NCBI GenBank assembly: GCA_030649955.1
Contig: JAUSFD010000015.1
Coordinates: 1 to 64,000 of the forward strand
DNA from: Candidatus Peregrinibacteria bacterium
GTDB lineage: Bacteria; Patescibacteriota; Gracilibacteria; Peribacterales; Peribacteraceae
DNA: 64,000 bases
Reading direction: 5' to 3'
A program made the position numbers and the translations under genes. A model generated the notes under the pieces. The model saw only the letters and a list, made by a program, of their open reading frames with translations, searched no databases and had not been told where the DNA came from. This document shows, piece after piece, positions 51,379 to 60,129 of the stretch (its first letter is position 1; each line of letters opens with the position of its first letter).

Positions 51379-52005
51379 CTAGAGGCCGTAGACCGGAGGC
51401 TCCAGTGCGTGGATCTTCGTGATGGGCAGTGCGATGAACCACACCCGTCCCTTGATGCTCTTGCTTGCGACGTAGGGGGAGGGAACGGCGTTATCCGCGG
51501 TGAAACTGCGGGAGTCCAGGCTGCCCTGCCGGTTGTCGCCAAGGAGGAAGAAGTGACCTTCGGGAACTTTGTACTGCACGGTGGAGGTGTCGCCGCTCCC
51601 TGGGGGATGACGGTACGTTTTCCCCTCGTTGCGGTCGTTCAGATACGTCTCTTCCGTGAGTTTGCGCTCCTCACCCTCGCCTGACTCCTTCAGGTACACG
51701 AACCCCTCGCGGATGATCACCTCGTCGCCGGGGAGCCCAATCACGCGCTTGACGTAGTACTTGCCCGGATCGTTGGGCGGCCGGAACACGACGACATCCC
51801 CGCGCCCTGGATTGCCAAGTAAGTAGGCGAGCTTATTGATAATGATGTACTGCTTATCCTCGAGTGTGTCGACCATGGAGTTGCCCTCCACCTGGAAGGG
51901 GGAGACCAGGAAGGTACGAATGCCGGCGACGATTGCCACGATGACGACGATATTGAAGACGACATCGAGCAAATGGAACCAGAGTCCCTGACGCTGTGAC
52001 TTCAT
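51379..52005 (-). CDS. lepB: type I signal peptidase
   Basis: The 208-residue membrane serine protease removes signal peptides. It has one N-terminal membrane segment (LLDVVFNIVVIVAIVAGIRTF), the catalytic serine S43 in GNSMVDTL, the lysine K86 in YYVKRVIGLPGD, and GHFFLLGDNR with SLDSR. ATG 52005 gives the proper N-terminus; TACACT (52013-52018) ends seven bases before it. The open extension to 52167 crosses element A4. secE follows 105 bases downstream. Confidence 0.95.
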   Translation of the reverse strand: MKSQRQGLWFHLLDVVFNIVVIVAIVAGIRTFLVSPFQVEGNSMVDTLEDKQYIIINKLAYLLGNPGRGDVVVFRPPNDPGKYYVKRVIGLPGDEVIIREGFVYLKESGEGEERKLTEETYLNDRNEGKTYRHPPGSGDTSTVQYKVPEGHFFLLGDNRQGSLDSRSFTADNAVPSPYVASKSIKGRVWFIALPITKIHALEPPVYGL

Positions 52006-52057
52006 CCCTGCAAGTGTACGAGTGGGAATGAGGGTTGTACAGGAAGAAGACTGATAA

Positions 52058-52145
52058 GAAGGGCAGGAAGGGCAGTGAGGGCAGGAACGGCAGGAAGCTC
52101 CATTGCAGTTTGCCTTACCTGCCCCTCCTGCCTTCTCTGCCTTTT
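52058..52145. repeat. inverted periodic element A4 (period 9)
   Basis: Left-arm units AAGGGCAGG, AAGGGCAGT, GAGGGCAGG, AACGGCAGG; inverted right arm. It fills the divergent gap between lepB and the PH-like gene. Confidence 0.85.
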
Positions 52146-52193
52146 CTCCCCCCTCTCGATACATCACCCACCTCCGCTGTACACTGGTGTCAT

Positions 52194-52787
52194 ATGCTCG
52201 ACGCCTTCCTCTTCGGGAAGCACCTCGATGACGATGAGACGATCACGCTTCTCGTGCACAAGCACTGGCTCGTCGGTGTGCGGTTCCTTGTGTGGCCTAC
52301 GATTTCGTTCTTCCTCTCATGGGTCGTGCTCTTCTACGCACCGACAAAACTCGTCTTCTACATCGTCACGCTGTGGAGCATCGGCTCGCTCGTGTGGTGG
52401 ATTCGCAACTTCTTCGACTACTACCTGGATGTGTGGATCATCACCGACCACGGAGTCATAGACCTCGATTGGCACGGCTGGTTCCATCGCACCTCGACCC
52501 GCGTCCTCTACAGCGACGTGCAGGGCGTGAGCTACGAGATCCAAGGTTTCGTGGGAACGGTGCTGCGGTACGGAGCGGTGAGTGTGGAGAAAATTTCCAC
52601 GGGCATGGCGATCACCCTCAGTCACGTCCAACAGCCAAGGGCTGTAGAGTCCCTCATCCTCCGGAACATGGAGACGTACCTCCACTCGAAGAATCTCAAG
52701 GATGCACGACACGTCCAAGAGTTGCTCGCGGGATTCGTCGCAGAGCGAATGCAGATGAACGAACTCACCGAGGATGAAGTCGAGTAG
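52194..52787 (+). CDS. membrane protein with PH-like domain
   Basis: The 197-residue protein has two membrane segments (about residues 28-65), then a YdbS-like bPH2 stretch: DVWIITDHGVIDLDWHGWFHRTSTRVLYSDVQGVSYEIQG, matching the pattern where the protein describes its own membrane-linked beta domain. The C-terminus is helical and acidic. The role is unknown. TACACT (52180-52185) ends eight bases before the ATG. Confidence 0.75.
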   Translation: MLDAFLFGKHLDDDETITLLVHKHWLVGVRFLVWPTISFFLSWVVLFYAPTKLVFYIVTLWSIGSLVWWIRNFFDYYLDVWIITDHGVIDLDWHGWFHRTSTRVLYSDVQGVSYEIQGFVGTVLRYGAVSVEKISTGMAITLSHVQQPRAVESLILRNMETYLHSKNLKDARHVQELLAGFVAERMQMNELTEDEVE

Positions 52788-52900
52788 TGGATAATGGATA
52801 GTGGACAGTGGACAATTCAGCAGGAAATACCGTGCGGGCTATTGCATGCAATCGATTCGCCATTGTCCATTATCCACTGTCCACTATCCACTGTCCATTT
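52788..52900. repeat. inverted periodic element B3 (period 7)
   Basis: Left-arm units GTGGATA, ATGGATA, GTGGACA, GTGGACA; right-arm units ATTGTCC, ATTATCC, ACTGTCC, ACTATCC, ACTGTCC. It lies between the PH-like gene and pth. Confidence 0.9.
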
Positions 52901-52937
52901 CTCCATTCGTTGGCAGATGATTTGGTACACTCTGCGC

Positions 52938-53489
52938 ATGAAGCCCTCCCTGATCATCGTCGGCCTCGGGAATCCCGGTGCATCGTACGAGCGCACGCGG
53001 CACAATGCAGGATTCCGCGCACTCGATGCCCTCAGCAACGCGTTTGGAGTGGGGGAGTGGCAGGAGAAGCAGAAGTTCCTGAGTACTGCGCAGGAGGGGC
53101 GGATCGTCACGGTGCCGATCCTCCTCGTGAAGCCGCAGACGTACATGAACTCCTCTGGGGAGGCGGTGCAGAAGCTCATCGCCTTCTACAAGCTCGATCC
53201 CGCACAGCTGCTCGTCGTCTCCGATGATGTTGATCTCCCCCTCGGCACGATTCGCCTGCGGAAGAAAGGAGGGCCGGGGACACACAATGGACTCAAGTCC
53301 ATTGTGGAGCGGCTGGGGGAGGGGTTCCCCCGCGTCCGCCTGGGGCTCGGCACTGCTGCCGCGGGCTCGGACCTCGCCGCGTGGGTGCTGAGCGTCCCGC
53401 CACCGGAGGAGGAGAAGGTGTTGCAGAGCGCGATTGAGACGCTGCCGGAACTTGTGAAGAAGTTTGTGCTGGAGGGGGCGGAGCAGTAA
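52938..53489 (+). CDS. pth: peptidyl-tRNA hydrolase
   Basis: The 183-residue enzyme releases peptides from stalled peptidyl-tRNA. It has IIVGLGNPGASYERTRHNAGF with catalytic H22, KPQTYMNSSGEAV, VVSDDVDLPLGTIRLRKKGGPGTHNGLKSI and a C-terminal helix. TACACT (52926-52931) ends six bases before ATG 52938, which agrees with the family start; the open extension to 52794 crosses element B3. Confidence 0.96.
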   Translation: MKPSLIIVGLGNPGASYERTRHNAGFRALDALSNAFGVGEWQEKQKFLSTAQEGRIVTVPILLVKPQTYMNSSGEAVQKLIAFYKLDPAQLLVVSDDVDLPLGTIRLRKKGGPGTHNGLKSIVERLGEGFPRVRLGLGTAAAGSDLAAWVLSVPPPEEEKVLQSAIETLPELVKKFVLEGAEQ

Positions 53490-53505
53490 TTCTCGCACCA
53501 GAGAA

Positions 53506-53586
53506 GTTTATTCGTTGATTGGTTTACTCGTGTATTCGAGTGCTCATCCATTCGAATAAACGAATCAACGAGTAAACGAATAAACG
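53506..53586. repeat. inverted periodic element D2 (period 8)
   Basis: Left-arm units AGTTTATT, CGTTGATT, GGTTTACT, CGTGTATT; right-arm units AATAAACG, AATCAACG, AGTAAACG, AATAAACG. Its right arm is identical to that of D1 at 33152. It lies between pth and the large DUF11 gene. Confidence 0.9.
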
Positions 53587-53638
53587 TACAACGCAAAGAG
53601 GCGAGCTCGCGCACGCCTCTTCACGGTGATTAGTCAGC

Positions 53639-56600
53639 TTACAGGAAGTACCTGTTGCCGAGCACTCCTCCGCCGACGATGCCGGCCGTGAAGATCACGG
53701 TCCAGACGATCGCAGCCACCGCGCCGCCGCCGCTCTCACTGGATCCACCACTCCACGGTGTCAGGAAGGAGCGGGCCTCGCGCAGCGAGGAGGCGAAGTC
53801 GCGGCCTCCCGTTTGCGGGAGCTGATCGATGATGCGGAGCTCGTGCGTATCGGAGTCGCTGTCGTCGCGTGTCTCCACGCGGACGGTGTTGCGGACCGTG
53901 TCGCCGTGGCTCAGGGACGTGCTCACGCGGGCGCGGTACTGGAGCGTCCTCGACTGGCGTGCACCCAGCGTGCCAATGTCCCAGCGGACGCTGTCGTCGG
54001 AGATGTCGCCGTCATCGCGGGCGTCGATGATCTCGAGATCGTCCTCGTTGAAGGTGTCCTCCACCTCGACGTCCTCTAGAGCGGTGTCGCCGGAGTTGCG
54101 AATGGTGATCGTGTACAGCACCTCGTCGCCAGGCTGCGCTTCTGTGCGTGCGCTCTTCTCGACGGAGATCCTCCCTTCCTCATCATCTTCCTCCTCTACG
54201 ACGTCCGTGCGATCCGTCGCTGTCCTGCTGGCAACCTGTGCCACGTTCGTCAGGATGTCGCCGTCGTCTGCATCCTCATCCACCTCGACTTCGACCGTGA
54301 GGTTGATGGTCTGATTTGCGGGGACCGTGAGACCGCTCCAGCTTATCGTGCGGCCGTTCCTGTTGCCGTTCGTTCCGATGTTGATGACCTCTACCTGATC
54401 CGGGAGCGTATCCGTGACCACGACGTTGCGTGCTTCCGTCGATGTCGTGTTGCGGACGGAGATCGTGTAGATCAAGCGCTCGCCGGGCTCCACCTCGGTG
54501 CGGCCGTCCGTTTTGCTGATCTCCAGGTCAGTCGTGCTCAGGCTCGTCTGCCGGTTCTTGAAGGTGATGCCGACGCAGGTGCCCTGTGTGACTTGGACGA
54601 CGCCGTTGCTGGGTGTGACGGAGAGCTGCGACCAGCCCGAGGGGATAGTCTCCGTGACCGTGTGTGTGCCGACGGACACGTTGTCGAAGCGTGCGCGGCC
54701 CTGGTAATCGTTCACGACGGTGCGCTGGCCGTCCAGAGAGAAGGTGAACTGCGTGACCGAGGAGATGACGGCCCCGTTCACGTCGAACGTCTCCTTGAGT
54801 ATCTCGATACATCCGTTTTGATCGGACTGGCAGGTAATCGTCGTCGTGACCGTCTGGCTCGTGTTATTCGAGCTGTTCGTCTCCGATGTCGCTGTGGCGA
54901 CGCTCGCCTGGTTCGTCACCGTTGCCTGCGAGCAGGTCGTCTGCGTCGGGACGGAGAAGACGAGGTTCAGGGTCTTCGACTGGCCACTGGTGAGGGAACC
55001 GATGTTGCACGTGACGTTATTGCCGTTCAGGTAACACGAGGGGTCTGAGGAGCTGGAGTTGTACGTGAGACCTGCGGGGATGGGGTCTGTGATGACCACG
55101 TTCTGCGCCGTAGCCGGGCCGCTGCTGTTCACCGTGAGCGTGTACGTGAGCGTCGATCCGCGCGTCACCGTGCTCGCACCCGTCTTCGTGATCGTCACGT
55201 CCGTCGTGTTGGACGTTTGGCAGAGGATCGTCGTTGATACCGTCTGGCTCGTGTTGTTGGACGTGCTCGACTCCGTTGTCGACGTGCTGACGGTGGCCGT
55301 GTTCTGCACTGTCGTCTGGCTGCAGTTATTCTGCGTTGGGACGTTGAAGACAAGGAGGAGGGTCTTCACCTGATCATCGGCGAGGGTGCCCACGTTGCAG
55401 GTGATGTTGCTCCCGTTCTGGTAGCAGGAGGCATCGGATGCGCCTGCGTTGTACGTGAGTCCGCTCGGAATCGCATCGGTGACGATGACGTTCGTCGCGC
55501 TCGCCGGGCCTTCGTTCTTCACCGCGAGGGTGTACGTGAGGGTCCCGCCTCGGGTCACGGTGCTCGCTCCTGTCTTCGTGATCGTCACATCGGCAACAGT
55601 CGGGGTCGGGCAGTTGATGCTCGTTGTCACCGTCTGGCTCGTGTTGTTCCCGGCGTTCGTCTCGCCCGTCTGGCTCGTGACAGTCGCGTGGTTGTTCACC
55701 GCGACGGATGCGCAGTTGTCCTGGTTCGGGACGTTGAAGACGAGGGAGAGGGTCTTCACCTGTCCGTTCGTCATCGTGCCAAGGTTGCAGACCACGTTGT
55801 TCCCCTGAAGCGTGCAGCTCGCATCAGATTGTGCGGAGTTGTACGTGAGGCCGCCACCGGGGATTGCGTCATTCACTGACACGTTCTGTGCAGATGCAGG
55901 ACCATTATTGGTCACCGTGAGTGTGTAGGTGATCGTGCCGCCGCGCGTGATTGCGCTGGGACCGGTCTTCGTGATCGCGAGGTCCGTCGTCGTTGGTGTG
56001 GGGCAGGTGATGGTCGTCGTGACCGTCTGGCTCGTGTTGTTGCCCTGTGACGGATCCGATGTGCTCGTCGTCACCGTTGCCGTGTTCTGCACGGTCGTCT
56101 GGGAGCAGTTCGTCTGCGCTGCCGTGTTGAAGGCGATGGTGAGGGACTTCGACTGACCGCTCGTGAGCGCTCCGATGTTGCATGTGATGTTGCTGCCGTT
56201 TAAGTAGCAGGAGGCATCCGAGGAGCCGGAGTTGTACGTGAGGCCGCTGGGGATAGCGTCTGTGACGACGACGTTCTGTGCAGTCGCCGGGCCGCTGTTC
56301 GTGACGTTCACGGTGTAGGAGATCGTCCCCCCGCGTACGACGGATGCAGGACCCGCCTTCGTGACGGAGATATCCGCAGTCGTGGGTGTGGGGCAGTGCA
56401 CCGTCGTGGAGACCGTACTCACGTTGTTGTTGAGGTTTGCATCGGGCTGCGGTCCACCGAACGCGATTGTTGCCTTGTTCTGCACAGTTGTCTGCGTGCA
56501 CTGGGCAATCGTGGGGACCTCGAAGACGACAGTGGATACGGAGACCTGGCCAGGCTGCATCGTCCCGACTTCACAAACGACAATGCCATTGATCAGTACG

Positions 56601-58033
56601 CATCCTGCTGTGGATTCCCCAGGGAGGAACGTGAATCCTGCTGGGAATTCATCATGGAAGTACACTTGAGGATGCGAGGTGTTTCCCGTGTTCCTCAGGG
56701 TGATAGTGTAGGTCACCTTTCCGCCTCTCGTCACACTCGCTCCACCAGACTTCACGATGGTGAGATCGGGGATGGGACACTGCACGCTCGTCTCCACAGT
56801 CGTGGAGGTGTTGTTGTTCGGGTTCGGATCGCTGACCTCGCCCTGGGGGAGCATGACGATCGCCGTGTTGCGGAAGACGGTTGGCGAGCAGCTGTCCACC
56901 TGAGGGACATTGAAGACGATTACGAAGGACTTCGACTGCCCGGAGGTGAGGTTGAAGTTCATGCACTTCACCTTGTCGCCAACCTGGATGCAGTCGGGGC
57001 TCGATTGTGCGGAGTTGAAGGTGAGGCCAGTGGGAATCGTGTCCGCGATGACGACGTTATTCGCCGTTGCCGGGCCTGCATTGGTTGCTTTCACCGTGTA
57101 CGTGATCGTCCCGCCGCGCGTTGCCGTGCTGGGGCCGGTCTTCGTGACGGAGAGATCAGCGGTGGTCGGGGTGGGACAGTTGATCTGCGTCACCACGTTC
57201 ACGCTCTGGTTGTTCCCCTGCACGTTGTCCGTCGAGGTCGTGGTGACAGACGCGCGGTTCTGGACCGTCGTCGCGGAGCAGGAATTCCCCTGTGTGGGAA
57301 CCGTGAACACGAGGACGAAGTTCCTCGTCTGGTTCGCTGGCATGGAGCCGAAGTTGCAGACGATGTTGCTTCCCTGTTGTGTACAGGCTGCATCCGAAGC
57401 TCCGGAGTTGTACGTGAGGCCAGAGGGGATGGGGTCCGTGACGACGACGTTCGCTGCCGTTCCCGGCCCTTTGTTATGCACACTCAGCTGGTAGGTGATC
57501 GTACCGGGGCGTGTCACATTCCCTGGCCCGGTCTTCAGGATCTCCAGATCGGCATTCACGACGCAGGTCACGACTGTCCGGAAAGAGTTCGTCCACGTGA
57601 GCTGCTGGCCGTTTGCCCCCTGGATATCCACGAGCCCGATGATCTCCGATCCGCAGGATGCAGTGGTCTTCACCTTGAACCTGAGCTTCACTACCTCAGT
57701 CTGCCCAGGACCGAGAGCGAAGAAGGAGCAGTAGGAGATGCCCGCGATCGAGCAGTTGTACTTATCGCTTCCGAGGAAGGTCGTCTGTGAGAAGAGCCCT
57801 GCACTTCCGCCTGTGTGGAAGGCGAGGCGGATCTGCGTCACCGGGGATGTTGCATTGTTCGTGACGGAGACGGTGTACTCGATCTCTTCACCCGGAGCTG
57901 CTGTGGCGGGGCCACTCAATGTCGCCGTGATTGCGGCGTGTGCGCTGGCTGTAGGGAGCACAATGTAAGCGCACGCAATGGCGAAGAGCGACGTGCAGAA
58001 CCGGAGAGTATGGGAGCGCAGGACACGACGCAT
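53639..58033 (-). CDS. large DUF11-repeat surface protein with LPQTGG tail
   Basis: The 1464-residue protein has a signal peptide (RFCTSLFAIACAYIVLPTASAHA), then about ten DUF11-type beta-sandwich repeats of 125 residues (signature KTGPSxxTRGGTITYTL), a prealbumin-like domain (CIEILKETFDVNGAVISS to VGITFKNRQ), two more divergent DUF11 units and a sorting-type end: LPQTGG, a Ser/Gly linker, hydrophobic AAIVWTVIFTAGIVGGGVL and basic GNRYFL. It is therefore probably exported and anchored, perhaps as a fibre or adhesin. The repeats are similar at DNA level. Confidence 0.9.
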   Translation of the reverse strand: MRRVLRSHTLRFCTSLFAIACAYIVLPTASAHAAITATLSGPATAAPGEEIEYTVSVTNNATSPVTQIRLAFHTGGSAGLFSQTTFLGSDKYNCSIAGISYCSFFALGPGQTEVVKLRFKVKTTASCGSEIIGLVDIQGANGQQLTWTNSFRTVVTCVVNADLEILKTGPGNVTRPGTITYQLSVHNKGPGTAANVVVTDPIPSGLTYNSGASDAACTQQGSNIVCNFGSMPANQTRNFVLVFTVPTQGNSCSATTVQNRASVTTTSTDNVQGNNQSVNVVTQINCPTPTTADLSVTKTGPSTATRGGTITYTVKATNAGPATANNVVIADTIPTGLTFNSAQSSPDCIQVGDKVKCMNFNLTSGQSKSFVIVFNVPQVDSCSPTVFRNTAIVMLPQGEVSDPNPNNNTSTTVETSVQCPIPDLTIVKSGGASVTRGGKVTYTITLRNTGNTSHPQVYFHDEFPAGFTFLPGESTAGCVLINGIVVCEVGTMQPGQVSVSTVVFEVPTIAQCTQTTVQNKATIAFGGPQPDANLNNNVSTVSTTVHCPTPTTADISVTKAGPASVVRGGTISYTVNVTNSGPATAQNVVVTDAIPSGLTYNSGSSDASCYLNGSNITCNIGALTSGQSKSLTIAFNTAAQTNCSQTTVQNTATVTTSTSDPSQGNNTSQTVTTTITCPTPTTTDLAITKTGPSAITRGGTITYTLTVTNNGPASAQNVSVNDAIPGGGLTYNSAQSDASCTLQGNNVVCNLGTMTNGQVKTLSLVFNVPNQDNCASVAVNNHATVTSQTGETNAGNNTSQTVTTSINCPTPTVADVTITKTGASTVTRGGTLTYTLAVKNEGPASATNVIVTDAIPSGLTYNAGASDASCYQNGSNITCNVGTLADDQVKTLLLVFNVPTQNNCSQTTVQNTATVSTSTTESSTSNNTSQTVSTTILCQTSNTTDVTITKTGASTVTRGSTLTYTLTVNSSGPATAQNVVITDPIPAGLTYNSSSSDPSCYLNGNNVTCNIGSLTSGQSKTLNLVFSVPTQTTCSQATVTNQASVATATSETNSSNNTSQTVTTTITCQSDQNGCIEILKETFDVNGAVISSVTQFTFSLDGQRTVVNDYQGRARFDNVSVGTHTVTETIPSGWSQLSVTPSNGVVQVTQGTCVGITFKNRQTSLSTTDLEISKTDGRTEVEPGERLIYTISVRNTTSTEARNVVVTDTLPDQVEVINIGTNGNRNGRTISWSGLTVPANQTINLTVEVEVDEDADDGDILTNVAQVASRTATDRTDVVEEEDDEEGRISVEKSARTEAQPGDEVLYTITIRNSGDTALEDVEVEDTFNEDDLEIIDARDDGDISDDSVRWDIGTLGARQSRTLQYRARVSTSLSHGDTVRNTVRVETRDDSDSDTHELRIIDQLPQTGGRDFASSLREARSFLTPWSGGSSESGGGAVAAIVWTVIFTAGIVGGGVLGNRYFL

Positions 58034-58100
58034 ACGGAAGGGGGGAGATGGACAAAAGGGATGTATTATCCACTAAAAATAGCCTTTGTCAATAATTCAG

Positions 58101-58128
58101 TGGACAAGGCTCAGAAAGCGGCTACAAT
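58101..58128 (+). promoter_or_regulatory. promoter of the His-rich membrane protein gene
   Basis: TGGACA (58101-58106), a 16-base spacer and TACAAT (58123-58128), ending eight bases before the TTG at 58137. This fixes a start well inside the open frame that begins at 58086. Confidence 0.55.
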
Positions 58129-58136
58129 GCCCTCCT

Positions 58137-58883
58137 TTGCACATCCTTCCCTACGTCATCCTTGGCCTGCTGGTGCCATCTGCAGCCTACGCAGATAGCC
58201 TCCGTATCCCGTCGTACGTCTTCACGGACTGGCGGTACTGGGTCTACCTGGCCCTCTACGTCCTCCTCACGGCGAAAGTCGTTCGGTGGGCGCTCCGGGG
58301 GAGGATCATTCGGGACAGGCTCGCAGCGGTACCCCTCGAGGACGTGAGCTGGGGGGCGGTGATCATCTTCGGGAACGCCATCGTCTACCAGATCTTCCAC
58401 CACTACGAGCACCTCACCCAGATCTACCAGTTCTGGTACTTGGGTCTCCCTCCGAAGATTTCGAAGGGCGTGCTCTTCTTCTTCGACGTCGAGTGGAACC
58501 ACTTCATCTTCGATGCCGGGTACTTCCTCATGCTCTTCGCCGCATCCGCCCTGCTCCTGCGGAAGTGGTGGCAGGCGGGTCATCACGTTGATCGCATCGG
58601 CGGCACCTTCATCGCGGGCACGCTCCTCGTCCAGGGCTGGCACGCCATCGAGCACACCTTCCGCATCACGAAGCACGTGACGATCGGCTGCGAGCCGTGC
58701 CCCGGCATTGCGGATACGCTCCTGGGCATCCGCCTGATCCCCCTGCACTTCTGGTTCAATGTCTTCGCGCTCACGTTACCGCTCCTCGTCTTCGTCTGGT
58801 TCTCCATGCACCGGAAGATCTGGTACGCGATCCGTGGTCCTGCGAACCCGCCACAGGCTCCGATGAGTATGCGATTGTCGTGA
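58137..58883 (+). CDS. histidine-rich polytopic membrane protein
   Basis: The 248-residue protein has a signal-like first segment and about five further membrane segments. Histidines cluster on predicted helices: IFHHYEHLTQIYQF, WNHFIFDAGYF, QAGHHVD and WHAIEHTFRI, plus a loop with CEPCPG. The spacing could bind metal or heme, but I do not recognise a family. It is divergent from the DUF11 gene and starts leaderless with TTG. Confidence 0.6.
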   Translation: MHILPYVILGLLVPSAAYADSLRIPSYVFTDWRYWVYLALYVLLTAKVVRWALRGRIIRDRLAAVPLEDVSWGAVIIFGNAIVYQIFHHYEHLTQIYQFWYLGLPPKISKGVLFFFDVEWNHFIFDAGYFLMLFAASALLLRKWWQAGHHVDRIGGTFIAGTLLVQGWHAIEHTFRITKHVTIGCEPCPGIADTLLGIRLIPLHFWFNVFALTLPLLVFVWFSMHRKIWYAIRGPANPPQAPMSMRLS

Positions 58884-58920
58884 GGTCTCTGATGATTACA
58901 GGTGCACTGGGAAGTTATGG

Positions 58921-58950
58921 GTTTCTAGTTTCTGGTTTTTGGTTTACGCC
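58921..58950. repeat. periodic arm J-left (period 7)
   Basis: Units GTTTCTA, GTTTCTG, GTTTTTG, GTTTACG. The inverted partner is 540 bases away at 59490-59522, with a gene between them, so this element differs from the compact ones. Confidence 0.6.
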
Positions 58951-59007
58951 TGCATATTCCTCAGCCAATAAAACCAGAAGCGGAACTCGCTATGGGACGC
59001 ATCCTCC

Positions 59008-59403
59008 TCAGTTGTAACTTGGGGTTACTCCTGGCAGGAAGTCCTTCCCACTCATTTTCTTCGATGCCGCTCCCTGAGCCTTTACAATATCCTCAAGTTC
59101 TTTAACGAGAGATTTGAGCTGGTATTCGCCCAATGCAAGCGCTTTGATGTCTGGTTTGTGCGGACCCTTCTCTGCCCGTGCTCTCTGTTCTCCAAGCTCG
59201 CGTAACTGTGTCTTGAGCATCTCCAATTGTGTTCTGGCGAAGCGTGGATTGTTCTTTGCCTCCTTGAGCACAACTTGCCGCATCTCGTCGAATTTCACGG
59301 CAATGTTGTTGACGCGTTTGGTGGCTTCTTCGCGGACGTCGCGCTTGTTGCTTGGCAGCTTTTCAAGCTTGTCCTCAGGCGAAGGTGGCGGACTCTCAGG
59401 CAT
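59008..59403 (-). CDS. coiled-coil hypothetical protein between J arms
   Basis: A 131-residue soluble protein with a Pro/Glu-rich start and a long charged helix (VNNIAVKFDEMRQVVLKEAKN and QLEMLKTQLRELGEQRARAEKG) that should form a coiled coil. No family recognised. Its AT content is higher than nearby genes. The inverted J arms flank the gene on both sides. Confidence 0.55.
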   Translation of the reverse strand: MPESPPPSPEDKLEKLPSNKRDVREEATKRVNNIAVKFDEMRQVVLKEAKNNPRFARTQLEMLKTQLRELGEQRARAEKGPHKPDIKALALGEYQLKSLVKELEDIVKAQGAASKKMSGKDFLPGVTPSYN

Positions 59404-59489
59404 GGCAACATGATTGCAGTACGACGACGTGAAAACAAGACTGCCGTCTTATGCCTTACGCTCGATTCTGTGTACACCTGAAAAATCCC

Positions 59490-59522
59490 CAACCAAAAAC
59501 CAGTAACCAAAAACCAGCAACT
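59490..59522. repeat. periodic arm J-right (period 7)
   Basis: Units CCAACCA, AAAACCA, GTAACCA, AAAACCA, GCAACTA, the inverted partner of J-left. Confidence 0.6.
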
Positions 59523-59534
59523 ACCGTTGGATGC

Positions 59535-60047
59535 TCAGCTCGCAGCATCCATCGGCACGAGCGTCGCGGTGTTCCCCTCGAGGGTGGCGATGAACGATGC
59601 GGCGATGGGTTCCTCCTCGTGCGTGTACATGGCGTACGACGGGCTCTGGAGGGCGACGGTGATCACGTGCTCTCCATCGGTCAAGTTCGGGAGGTGGAAC
59701 CACGGGGTGTACATCCTCGCCACCTGGCGGCCGTCCACGTAGAGGTACCCGTACCCCTCCATGGGGCTTGGAGCGGCCTCTGCATCGTTGAGGAAGCGGA
59801 AGCCTGGGGTATCAACAACGAGGTTCCAGCCCTGCGTGGGGTCGCGGTAGAGGCGCATCCCGATGGTCGGTTCCGTCTGGTCTGCTGTGAGTTCCTGTTG
59901 CTGCTGGAAGCCAAGGCCAAGCCGCAGCGTATCGCGGACCTCCGCACGGGTGTACGGCCCACGCCCGTTGAACAGGAAGAATGCGCCGACTGCCAGGATG
60001 GCGGTGAAGGCGATGTCGTAGGCGATGGGTCTGGAGCTGTCCTGCAT
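59535..60047 (-). CDS. membrane-anchored extracytoplasmic protein, 170 aa
   Basis: One N-terminal membrane segment (IAFTAILAVGAFFLF, about residues 12-26) is followed by an extracytoplasmic domain with a beta-rich core: YGYLYVDGRQVARMYTPWFHLPNLTDGEHVITVAL, a small beta-sandwich pattern seen in accessory surface proteins. No named family. It lies between the two DUF11 giants and may serve the same surface layer. Confidence 0.55.
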   Translation of the reverse strand: MQDSSRPIAYDIAFTAILAVGAFFLFNGRGPYTRAEVRDTLRLGLGFQQQQELTADQTEPTIGMRLYRDPTQGWNLVVDTPGFRFLNDAEAAPSPMEGYGYLYVDGRQVARMYTPWFHLPNLTDGEHVITVALQSPSYAMYTHEEEPIAASFIATLEGNTATLVPMDAAS

Positions 60048-60129
60048 ACGTCTATCTTTTAAACTAAATACAGCAATATGTCAATGTCCGTTTTCCCCGC
60101 AGGAGAATGAGCAAATGGACACAGCTCTG

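Noticed and set aside
56396-57790. 464-codon plus-strand frame within the DUF11 gene
   Set aside because: Frame created by the repeated GC-rich DUF11 coding; no independent features.
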